Source: Edaphobacter sp.
GTDB lineage: Bacteria; Acidobacteriota; Terriglobia; Terriglobales; Acidobacteriaceae
Assembly: GCA_025462645.1 (NCBI GenBank)
Contig: JAOAPB010000129.1
Location: forward strand, 1 to 64,000
DNA length: 64,000 nt
Direction: 5' to 3'
Made by a program: the position numbers and the translations under genes. The notes beneath the pieces are model-generated. The model made no database searches. It was not told the DNA's origin and was given only the letters and a program-made list of their open reading frames with translations. This document shows positions 17,570 through 25,565 of this stretch, piece after piece (the first letter of the stretch is position 1; each line of letters begins with the position of its first letter).

Positions 17570-18415
17570 TTAGCGTAATGTTTGCATGTAAGCCAGAAGG
17601 TTATGGATATCGGCATCTGAATACTTGCCTAAGAGATCAATATGAGCGTCTGCCGGAGCGACTATCTTGTACTTGACATTGATGGTTGGCCACGAACGAT
17701 ATCTCCCGGTTGAATCGATCAGCGCTACCGTGAACTCATCATGGTAGGCCAACTGCCCCGTCAGCACCTTTCCGGAAGCTTCAGTGACGGTTACCTGGGA
17801 CTTTGCGTCCCTCGGATATAGCATCTGCTGCTCTAGCTTCAGACCATGGTAGCGCGATGCAATGCCCGAAAGGTCGCCGGTAGGCGAGTGACACTTAACA
17901 CAGGTTCCTGCTCCATTGAAGTACTGTTTTCCTGCTTCGACATCTCCAGTTTGAAGATCGGACTCATCGACTCCCTTACGGGTTCCGGTCTGGGACATCG
18001 CTTTATCCTGCTGAGAGTGGATAAACGCCACTAGGCTCGTCACCTCTGCATCGGGGAGGTTGAAACGCGGCATACCCTTTTCGGGCCGCCCGTTCCGGAT
18101 AACAGCGCCAATATTCTCACCTTTCATATCAGAACTGACGAGCTTGGATCGTGTAAGGTCGGGGCCACTCTCCCCACCGCCCGCGTCTCTTCCGTGACAG
18201 AATCCGCAATTCTGCTGAAAATGCGAGCTTCCGCTCTCGATTACAGCAGGTGCATAGGATTCATGCACAGGCAGCGGTCCCTGGGACCCGACTGTATCCT
18301 TACTTCGGGCTTGTCCCGCGCCAGAGTTTTGAGCATATGCAAATGCGGCGATTGCGAACAACGAAGCGGCTCGCAAGACAGCTCGCCCAAGGAAGGCGCA
18401 ACGAAAGCAATTCAT
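17570..18415 (-). CDS. Secreted di-haem cytochrome c
   Basis: 281 residues from the ATG at 18415, whose product begins with a clean signal peptide (MNCFRCAFLG to AFAYAQ). An upstream TTG would add 34 residues before it and has no support. Two haem c sites: CGFCH (70-74), with KGMPRF supplying a Met ligand, and CVKCH (172-176). The last 80 residues form a beta-rich region (VTVTEASGKVLTGQL) shared with the other two cytochromes of this window. Periplasmic; probably receives electrons from the quinoprotein encoded just downstream. Confidence 0.9.
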   Translation of the reverse strand: MNCFRCAFLGRAVLRAASLFAIAAFAYAQNSGAGQARSKDTVGSQGPLPVHESYAPAVIESGSSHFQQNCGFCHGRDAGGGESGPDLTRSKLVSSDMKGENIGAVIRNGRPEKGMPRFNLPDAEVTSLVAFIHSQQDKAMSQTGTRKGVDESDLQTGDVEAGKQYFNGAGTCVKCHSPTGDLSGIASRYHGLKLEQQMLYPRDAKSQVTVTEASGKVLTGQLAYHDEFTVALIDSTGRYRSWPTINVKYKIVAPADAHIDLLGKYSDADIHNLLAYMQTLR

Positions 18416-18741
18416 CGGATATAAATGCTCCACAAATCGGACTGTTTGTTCTTTGTCTACATATTTGAATCGGCTGCAGAATAGGACATGTATCGTCTCA
18501 TTCGAGAACGAATCCAAAGATGTACAGGTTCAAAAGCAATAAAGTCTTGCTTTCACCACCATGCTAGAGGCAATGTCCACGATACTGACAGAGGTCTTCC
18601 TTGTCTATTGCGGACTTTCCTGCCGAATACATAAGACACAATTCATCACCTCCGACAGACCTATTTATCTAAGAAATGCTCCTTACCATCTTACTGAGAC
18701 GATAGAAGTCTCACGAGCCTTAGCCAACCTCGATCGTCATC
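18416..18741. other. Intergenic region upstream of the cytochrome c gene (326 bp)
   Basis: No gene was recognised. It holds two copies of TGAGACGATA, at 18695-18704 (plus) and 18491-18500 (minus). The first is followed by GTCTCA at 18708-18713, making a 6-bp inverted repeat. These resemble half of the palindrome at 10080. It must carry the promoter for the 18415 to 15939 operon. Confidence 0.5.
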
Positions 18742-19668
18742 CTATGAAGACGCATGTAAAAAAGCATATGCGGCCTTGGCAGACGACATCTGGGACACAG
18801 GGAAGGGATTTTCCTGTTCTGAAAAGGCATGTTCAATCCCCGCCTTCTTGCCAGCCGCAAAGATCGGCTTGTAGTCGATAAAACCTTGTCCGAGATCCAT
18901 GCCCTTAGGCCGATCATTCAGGCTGACTGTCGCATGATCCAACTTCTCGAACTCCTTCACATGGATCATCTTGAAACGGCCAGGGTACTTCTTGAAATAA
19001 ACGATCGGATCTGCCCCGCCTGCGCACATCCATCCGCAGTCTATTTCGAACTTCACCAGATCGTGGTCCGTCTTGTTTACCAGGATGTCGTAGCCATAGC
19101 TACCGTCCGGCATCTTCTCAAACTCATAGTTGTGGTTGTGATATGCGTACTGCAGCCCGGCTGCTTTTGCCTTGGCGCCGATATCGTTCATCTGTGCCGC
19201 CAGCTTGGTGAAGCCCTCAAGTCCAAGCGGCACCATGTCCGGCCGGGACCCCGCGGATGAGCCCGCCGGGCTGCGCGGCAAGTTCCCTGTTGCCAAACTG
19301 GAGCTCGTGGCGTAGTGAGCGCCCAGAATATTAGCCTGTTCGAAGACAGGACCGAGATCGGGGGCATTGAGGTTGAGGTGCGCGCTCGGTACCTTCAGGC
19401 CCGCATCGTCAAGAAGTTGTCGGAACTCCTTTACGCTATATTTTCCGAAGCCAGCAGTCTCGACCTCACGAAACCCAAAATCGTGAAGCTGCTTCAGCGT
19501 TCCGGGAGTGTCCTTCGGCAGATCCTCACGCACGGTGTACAGCTGAATTCCTGGAGGAAGACCCATCGCCTCGCCCCACGCCATACGAGGCAGGGCAACA
19601 CTGGCTGCAGTGACTAAGCCAAGACTGCTAGAAGCAACTAGAAATTCTCTACGAGTGTGGAGTCGCAT
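18742..19668 (-). CDS. Tat-exported sugar phosphate isomerase/epimerase-like TIM-barrel protein
   Basis: 308 residues; AAAAGGA precedes the ATG. The N-terminus carries a Tat-like twin-arginine signal (HTRREFLVASS), then a hydrophobic segment to about residue 30. The mature part is a TIM barrel with metal-site candidates AYHNHNYEF, FEIDCGWM, IHVKEF and FSEQENPF. Members of this exported subgroup are common in Acidobacteria and Bacteroidetes and are poorly characterised. Its neighbour upstream (higher coordinates) is a nucleoside-type permease, 77 bp away on the same strand, so they may be co-transcribed. Confidence 0.88.
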   Translation of the reverse strand: MRLHTRREFLVASSSLGLVTAASVALPRMAWGEAMGLPPGIQLYTVREDLPKDTPGTLKQLHDFGFREVETAGFGKYSVKEFRQLLDDAGLKVPSAHLNLNAPDLGPVFEQANILGAHYATSSSLATGNLPRSPAGSSAGSRPDMVPLGLEGFTKLAAQMNDIGAKAKAAGLQYAYHNHNYEFEKMPDGSYGYDILVNKTDHDLVKFEIDCGWMCAGGADPIVYFKKYPGRFKMIHVKEFEKLDHATVSLNDRPKGMDLGQGFIDYKPIFAAGKKAGIEHAFSEQENPFPVSQMSSAKAAYAFLHASS

Positions 19669-19745
19669 GGCATTTTCCTTTTCTAAAAACCGATTGTGGT
19701 GCCTGTTTGAACGGCTATGCAGTTAGCGAATTGGCGATGGAAGAT

Positions 19746-21017
19746 TTATTGAGGCAGCGCATTGGAGCCGAGAGACGTGTCAAGCGGAGTTTCTTCCGGG
19801 ATGGAGAAGCGCGATTGCCTCTCTTTCTCCGAGAATGTGAACAGGAAGAAGAGCAGCACCAGGACGGAGACAATAGCCGAGAAGAGCCAAATCGATCTCC
19901 ACTCGTATGTCACTGCACCTTGTGCGATCTGCAGAGTGTAGTGCTCGACCACAAAGCCCGAGAGCCAAGAGCCGACGAACATTCCGAGCCCATAGGTGAT
20001 AAATGTGATCATGCCCTGCGCCGCGGCGCGGAGACCTACATCCGCCTTCTGGTCGATATAGATCTGGCCGGTGACAAAAAAGAAGTCATAGCATATGCCA
20101 TGCAGCAGAATTCCGCCCCACAACATCCACATACCAGCCGTAACGTTGCCAAAGGCGAAGAAGAGATAGCGAATTACCCATGCCGCCATGCCCGCGATTA
20201 GCATGTACTTCACACCCAACCTTCGAAAGAACCAGGGGATCAAAACCATGCAGAGCAGTTCTGACATCTGGCCTCCCGTCATCTTACCGGCTGCATTCTG
20301 GACCCCTACCTGGTTCAGGAAAAGATTCGTAAAGGCGTAATAGAACTGAAGTGGGATGCAGATGAAGAACGAGGCAATCACAAAGATCATCATTGCCCTA
20401 TCCTTCAATAAGGCAATCGCCTCACGCGGAAAGATGTTGTCCATCGACAACCGGTCAGTTCGGCTGCCCAATGGCGGAGTCGAAGGCAGCGTCAGACAGT
20501 AAAGTCCCATTACCAATGACGCAACGGCCGCCAGTCGCATCGGCATCGAAGTAGCCTCGAGCTTGAGTGTCCCAATCAACAACCCGGCGATGATCCAGCC
20601 ACCCGAACCAAGTACTCGGATCGCTCCAAACTCCTCCTTCGGATCCCGCATCTGGCGGAATGCCAGAGAATTGGTGAGAGCCAGCGTCGGCATGAAGCAA
20701 AGGCAATATAACAAAATCAAAGCGTAGAAGATTCCGAACGAGCTCTGAACCGATGCAATCAACAGGAGAGCAGCACCAAAAAGGTGGAGCAGAGCCAACA
20801 CCTTCTGCGTAGCAAACAACCTGTCCGCGATGAGACCAATCAAAAACGGCGAGAGGATTGCGCCCACGGATGTCGCCCCCGCAGCAAGACCGATCTGCTG
20901 ACCGGTGAAATGAAGCGGACCGGAGAGCCAGGTACCTAGCGTGACATACCATGCTCCCCAGATGAAATACTCCAGAAACATCATGGTGCTGAGCCGCGTC
21001 CTCATCTGCAATTTCAT
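19746..21017 (-). CDS. MFS transporter of the nucleoside:H+ symporter (NupG/XapB-like) family
   Basis: 423 residues from the ATG at 21017 (AGAGG five bases upstream); a TTG at 21059 is a less likely longer start. About twelve hydrophobic membrane segments, beginning MMFLEYFIWGAWYVTLGTW, the N-terminal signature of nucleoside:H+ symporters, with a charged central loop (TDRLSMDNIFPRE). It is an inner-membrane importer, probably for nucleosides or small glycosides. Its placement among sugar isomerase and oxidoreductase genes hints at a carbohydrate substrate, but that is inference. Confidence 0.88.
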   Translation of the reverse strand: MKLQMRTRLSTMMFLEYFIWGAWYVTLGTWLSGPLHFTGQQIGLAAGATSVGAILSPFLIGLIADRLFATQKVLALLHLFGAALLLIASVQSSFGIFYALILLYCLCFMPTLALTNSLAFRQMRDPKEEFGAIRVLGSGGWIIAGLLIGTLKLEATSMPMRLAAVASLVMGLYCLTLPSTPPLGSRTDRLSMDNIFPREAIALLKDRAMMIFVIASFFICIPLQFYYAFTNLFLNQVGVQNAAGKMTGGQMSELLCMVLIPWFFRRLGVKYMLIAGMAAWVIRYLFFAFGNVTAGMWMLWGGILLHGICYDFFFVTGQIYIDQKADVGLRAAAQGMITFITYGLGMFVGSWLSGFVVEHYTLQIAQGAVTYEWRSIWLFSAIVSVLVLLFFLFTFSEKERQSRFSIPEETPLDTSLGSNALPQ

Positions 21018-21239
21018 CTGAACCTCTTTTCTTACTGCGCCATTGGTTTTACTGGCCAACGATACTTTACGCCATTCTTAATCTTTCAATAGATATCTCT
21101 TGCTGCTCTGCCCAAAACAAAAGCCGTAATTTTAGAAATGTCGCTGTCGTGAGTGAAAGATTCCTCGTCGTAACTTCCGTTATGGATAGCAATGAAGCAC
21201 TCCTTGAGCACCACTTTGCAAACTCGAAGTAGTTTTGGA

Positions 21240-22895
21240 TCAGTTCAACCGGAAGGCGTATACCGAATCTCCGGCACCCACCAGTACATACTGATGGCCA
21301 TCCAGCATGTACGTCTCCGGCGCATTCGTCACGCCCACCCGCGAGTGCCAGATGGGAGTGCCAGTCGCCACATCATAGGCGACTAGATTACCGCCAGGAT
21401 CGCCCCCGAAGAGCAGCTTGCCCGCCGTCGTAAGCAGTCCAGGTTGAACCCCATAGTTGGCCACACCCGGAAAGCGGTGCTGCCAAGCCACCTTTCCCGT
21501 CTTGTAATCGATGGCGGTGATATAGCTGCCCATACTCCCCAGGCTCTGCTCATCCTTCCCGCCCAGTCCCATCGAACCGCGCGGATCCGTTGTGGTGAGG
21601 TAATACATCGCATAGCTGTCGGTCGTTGGAACATACATGAAGCCCGTATCCGGACTATAAGAAGGTGGCATCCAGTTCGTAATTCCCTGGTTGCCCGGCG
21701 AGACCAGCGCACCGGCAAGATCGAAGTCCTTTGCCGGGATCCTTACTGGCGCACCATCTTTATCCAGCTTATCCGCCCAATTCACCGTCTTCGACATCTT
21801 CCCCGTGACCAGGTGTTCCCCGGTCAGCCGGTCCAAAGTAAAGAAATACCCGTTCCTCGCCCCAGAAAGAACCAATTTTCGCGGCTTCCCGTTGAACACT
21901 CCATCCATTAAAATCGGCGTCTGCGCCGAGTCGTAGTCATGTGTGTCATGCGGAGAGTTCTGGTAGTACCAGGCCATCTTGCCTGTATCTACATTTACCG
22001 CCACAATTGCGCAAGTATAGAGATTTGCGCCCGGACCGCGCTTCTGGGAGGTATATGCCGCGCTCGGATTGCCTGTCCCGAAGATATAGAGATGCGTCTC
22101 CGGGTCATAAGACCCCGGTACCCAGACATTCCCTCCACCATGCGAGGCAGCATCCAGATTCAGCCAAGTATCTAGACCAGGATCGCCCGCCTTCATAGGG
22201 ACCGTGTAGAAGCGCCACTGCACCTCACCCGTCTCAGGATCCATCGACTGCAGATATCCCGGCTCGTCGAGATCATCCCCTGTACCCACCAGCAGGTGGT
22301 TGCCCACCACGATAGGAGCCATCGTCGAGAAGTACTGCTCCGCAAAACTTGCAATCTCCTTATGCCATTTTTCCTTACCTGTCTTGGCATCGAGGCAAAT
22401 CAGGTAGTCGTCCGGGGTTTCCATGTAGACCCAGGTCTTCCACATAGCCATCCCTCGATTACCAATATGCGTACCGCCCTTGGTTTTCCAGTAGTAATGC
22501 CATATCTCGTGGCCGTCGCGCGCGTCGATTGCCCAGGCATTGTCCGGAGTAGCGATATATAGAACCCCGTCAACCTGCAGGATGGATCCCTTAATATTCG
22601 CTGCCGTATTGAACTCCGCCGTGCCCTCCCCCGCCACAATGACCGGAGGAGTTCCCGCAGGTCCTTGAGACCCTGCTTGCAGCCGCGCCACAAACGCAAG
22701 AGACAGATCCTTTACCGTCTTTTGATTGATCTGCGTCAACGAGCTATATCGGCGGCCAGAGTAATCTCCCGAATAGGTCGGCCACGAGTCTTTGCTTGGC
22801 ATCAAAAGCTCAGATGGATCGAGGCTCTGGCCCATCGCTATACCTGAAATCAGTCCTATAAAAACTGCCACAAAGTACTTCAGAGTTCGCCTCAT
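21240..22895 (-). CDS. Secreted PQQ-dependent (quinoprotein) dehydrogenase-like protein
   Basis: 551 residues; the ATG overlaps the cytochrome c stop by four bases (ATGA). The signal peptide ends near AMGQ. Quinoprotein features: DSWPTYSGDYSGRRYSSL, GGTHIGNRGMAM, PGSYDPETHLYIFGTGNP, and SPHDTHDYD with the predicted catalytic Asp and His replacing the usual Trp. No vicinal cysteines. A longer first blade (AGTPPVIVAGEG) distinguishes it from the 15939 paralogue. Translational coupling to a di-haem cytochrome c makes electron transfer to that protein likely. Substrate unknown. Confidence 0.88.
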   Translation of the reverse strand: MRRTLKYFVAVFIGLISGIAMGQSLDPSELLMPSKDSWPTYSGDYSGRRYSSLTQINQKTVKDLSLAFVARLQAGSQGPAGTPPVIVAGEGTAEFNTAANIKGSILQVDGVLYIATPDNAWAIDARDGHEIWHYYWKTKGGTHIGNRGMAMWKTWVYMETPDDYLICLDAKTGKEKWHKEIASFAEQYFSTMAPIVVGNHLLVGTGDDLDEPGYLQSMDPETGEVQWRFYTVPMKAGDPGLDTWLNLDAASHGGGNVWVPGSYDPETHLYIFGTGNPSAAYTSQKRGPGANLYTCAIVAVNVDTGKMAWYYQNSPHDTHDYDSAQTPILMDGVFNGKPRKLVLSGARNGYFFTLDRLTGEHLVTGKMSKTVNWADKLDKDGAPVRIPAKDFDLAGALVSPGNQGITNWMPPSYSPDTGFMYVPTTDSYAMYYLTTTDPRGSMGLGGKDEQSLGSMGSYITAIDYKTGKVAWQHRFPGVANYGVQPGLLTTAGKLLFGGDPGGNLVAYDVATGTPIWHSRVGVTNAPETYMLDGHQYVLVGAGDSVYAFRLN

Positions 22896-23764
22896 TTGAG
22901 CGTCACCAGATATGCAGTTAAATCGTGAATGTCTTTGTCGTTATACCGAGGTAGGAGCTCCCTATGAGGCGCAAGAGGATCGTGAATTTCTACCTTGGGC
23001 ACATCACCCATCCGGGTGAATCCAAGAACCGTTCCATCAGCCTGCATGAGGCCAACGTAGAAATCATCAATTCGGCTCATCACCCCATTCGCTTTCTCAC
23101 CCGTCGGCAGTGTCACGGTTACGGTAACGGGTGGCACGTGAAGTCCAGGCAATTGAGACGCTCCAAAACCACTTGCCCCACGCCCGCCGCCACCAGGCAG
23201 CAGCCACGTCTGCTGCAGCGTCTTCGGGTTGGGCATCTTGGCTGCAAAGCCCTTCAGATCGCCCGTCACCGAATGGCATGATGCACAAGTCTTTTGAAAG
23301 TACATCTCTCCCGCTTTGGCGTCGCCTCTTACGATGTCGATGTTGTTTTCATTCGGATCCGTACGGCTCACAACCTTAAGGCTATGCAGCCATGCAGCCA
23401 CCTCGGAGATCTGCACATCGGTAAGCTCGACCCGCGGCATTCCTTTATCGATGCGAGAACCATGCACGATAGGAGCTATTAGCTCACCCGAAGCATCCTG
23501 AAGCACCGCACTAGAACGTAACAGGTTTGGCCCGACTTCCCCGCCTGCGGCATCCGACCCGTGGCAGAAGGCGCAGCTTACGCCGTAGATGGCCTTGCCC
23601 CGGTCCAGAATCTCCTGTGGAGCCTTGGGACGGTCCGGATAGGCCTGTGGCCGCCGGGAACCACGCGGCGGCACCGGATTTTGTGCCTGAGCGAAGGAAC
23701 GCAGCTGCACTGCGTTCCACATCCCAAGGATAAAAAAAAAGGCAATAAGGAACCCGCGCTTCAC
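22892..23764 (-). CDS. Secreted di-haem cytochrome c
   Basis: 290 residues from the GTG at 23764, chosen because GGAGG lies eight bases upstream and it opens directly into a signal peptide (KRGFLIAFFFILG to SFAQA). Haem sites CAFCH (64-68), with KGMPRV as Met-ligand candidate, and CASCH (160-164). A glycine-rich insert (GGGGRGASGFG) precedes the shared C-terminal beta region. Overlaps the quinoprotein gene start by four bases. Confidence 0.9.
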   Translation of the reverse strand: MKRGFLIAFFFILGMWNAVQLRSFAQAQNPVPPRGSRRPQAYPDRPKAPQEILDRGKAIYGVSCAFCHGSDAAGGEVGPNLLRSSAVLQDASGELIAPIVHGSRIDKGMPRVELTDVQISEVAAWLHSLKVVSRTDPNENNIDIVRGDAKAGEMYFQKTCASCHSVTGDLKGFAAKMPNPKTLQQTWLLPGGGGRGASGFGASQLPGLHVPPVTVTVTLPTGEKANGVMSRIDDFYVGLMQADGTVLGFTRMGDVPKVEIHDPLAPHRELLPRYNDKDIHDLTAYLVTLK

Positions 23765-24231
23765 GAAGTTTGCCTCCGAATAACTTTCATATGAATGTCT
23801 ATAGATTTCATCGCTGACAATTAAGAACCAAAACAAGTTCGTCCTGATCTTACTCTGACCTAATGGCGACCGCCAAGATAGTTTAGAGTTGAAACGGATG
23901 AGCAGGCAATGGACTCTGTAGCGAGAGCGGCTCGATCATATCGGTGTAAGTTCGCAGATATACGCAGTCCAAGTACAAAGTAATAGCCACTCTACGCCCT
24001 GATTTTCCGCTCAGGAAGTCTAATCCATACACTCCGTCGGGGGCGAAGCAAGTCTCCTAAGACCTCACAGTAGCCCCATCTCAATCGTTCCAAAAACGAC
24101 CTCGTTCCGACTACGATCTACGTGCATAATGTTCTCCTGCGCCTCCACGATACTGATGTTCCGGCTAAGAAGGCGGTTTATAGAAATCTCTACCAAGTCC
24201 TGTCAAGCCCCGAGCTTCCAAACCCACCAGA
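23765..24231. other. Intergenic region (467 bp)
   Basis: Lies upstream of the cytochrome c gene and downstream of the DUF72 gene, both minus. No convincing reading frame, repeat or RNA fold was seen; it presumably holds the promoter of the 23764 to 21240 operon. Confidence 0.5.
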
Positions 24232-25182
24232 CTATCTCGCCCCATCTGCGGCAGAGTCACGGGGAAGTCCAACACCTAGGCGCATAGCGACACGGTCCTG
24301 CAATCCCTTCGCATCGAACGGAGCCCGCACCTTCATATCGTTGTCGAAGTAGACATACACATCACGTGGCTTCGAGCCTGCGTCTCGTACGGTATGCGCA
24401 AATCGTCCATCCGGAGATTCTTCACCTCGTGCCCACGCAGCTATCCGCTCTGCCCACAAGTCGAGTGCAACATCGCCGTAACCGCTTGCATACAATTGCT
24501 CCGACCCATGCAACCGACAGTACACGAAGTCGCTGGTAACATCCATTAGCAGCGGCCACTCCACAGTATCTGCCACCACCAGCCCGAGATTGTATTCGCG
24601 TAGTAATTCGATAAACTCCGGCACCGCAAAACTGTCATGACGAATTTCAATGCAATGTCGTAATAGGGTGTCTTGCTTCGTGCTCGTCCAACTACGCTCG
24701 TCCATTCGTTCATCGTGTCTACGAGCCAGCTTCGCTGCCTGCTTCGTAGACCGTGGCAGCAATCGGAAAAACCTCTCAAGCCTCTCCCGCTCATATTTGA
24801 AAGTGGGTGGAAACTGCCACAGGAAAGGACCTAGTTTTGGACCGAATTGCAACACGCCCTGGGCAAAAAAATTAGCTAGAGGCTTTTCCACCTGAAGCAA
24901 TCGCCGAAGATGCGTAATATATCGCGAGCCCTTCAAAGAAAAAACAAAGTCATCTGGAGTCTCCACGGCCCACTGCGCAAAACTCTTCGGCCGATGCAGT
25001 GAGTAAAAAGTCCCGTTGATCTCGATCGTAGAAAACTCCCGACTCGCAAACTCCAGCTCCCGCCGTTGAGCCAGCTTAGGCGGATAAAACACGCCGCGCC
25101 AACCCGCATACTTCCAGCCCGAGATCCCGATCCTTACCTTGCCAATAGCCTTGGTAGGCGACCCATCCACTGGTATCTCCAT
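24232..25182 (-). CDS. DUF72 (YecE-like) protein
   Basis: 316 residues; GAGG precedes the ATG. DUF72 TIM-barrel signatures in order: RIGISGWKYAGWRGVFYP, FSTIEINGTFYSLHRPKSFAQW, FSLKGSRYITHL, FLWQFPPTF, EIRHDSF, YCRLHGSEQLYASGYGD and VYVYFDND. Cytoplasmic. The biochemical function of the family is not established. The gene stands alone, flanked by noncoding stretches. Confidence 0.93.
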   Translation of the reverse strand: MEIPVDGSPTKAIGKVRIGISGWKYAGWRGVFYPPKLAQRRELEFASREFSTIEINGTFYSLHRPKSFAQWAVETPDDFVFSLKGSRYITHLRRLLQVEKPLANFFAQGVLQFGPKLGPFLWQFPPTFKYERERLERFFRLLPRSTKQAAKLARRHDERMDERSWTSTKQDTLLRHCIEIRHDSFAVPEFIELLREYNLGLVVADTVEWPLLMDVTSDFVYCRLHGSEQLYASGYGDVALDLWAERIAAWARGEESPDGRFAHTVRDAGSKPRDVYVYFDNDMKVRAPFDAKGLQDRVAMRLGVGLPRDSAADGAR

Positions 25183-25565
25183 AGACCTCGCTCGTTACAC
25201 CGTCCGACCCAGACATCTGGCCAGTTCGAGATTGACTATGTCGGTTGATTAAATACGTGCTCTCCTCAAGTCCACGTAGTCGAATACCTGTTTCAATGGA
25301 GCCTATAACACTCTCGCGGGGTTGCTTCTCATTTAAATTGCTTTCAATCGACGCTTACGTCAAACGCCGCAGACAAACCTTTCAATGAATCAATAATGGT
25401 AGATGCCGAACGCTCTTGCGCATGGCCCTCAGAACATCTCAAAATGTACATTTGTTGACTTGCATGTTTCGCAGAAGGCTGGGCTATTGTCCGGCTAGGC
25501 TACAGACAACCAAGCGCTGGATGTCTATTCGAGAGCTGTTTTTCGATTCGGTCATTGAACGTCTC
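25183..25565. other. Intergenic region (383 bp)
   Basis: Between the DUF72 gene and the end of the large MoxR-associated operon. No gene, RNA or repeat could be supported. Confidence 0.5.
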
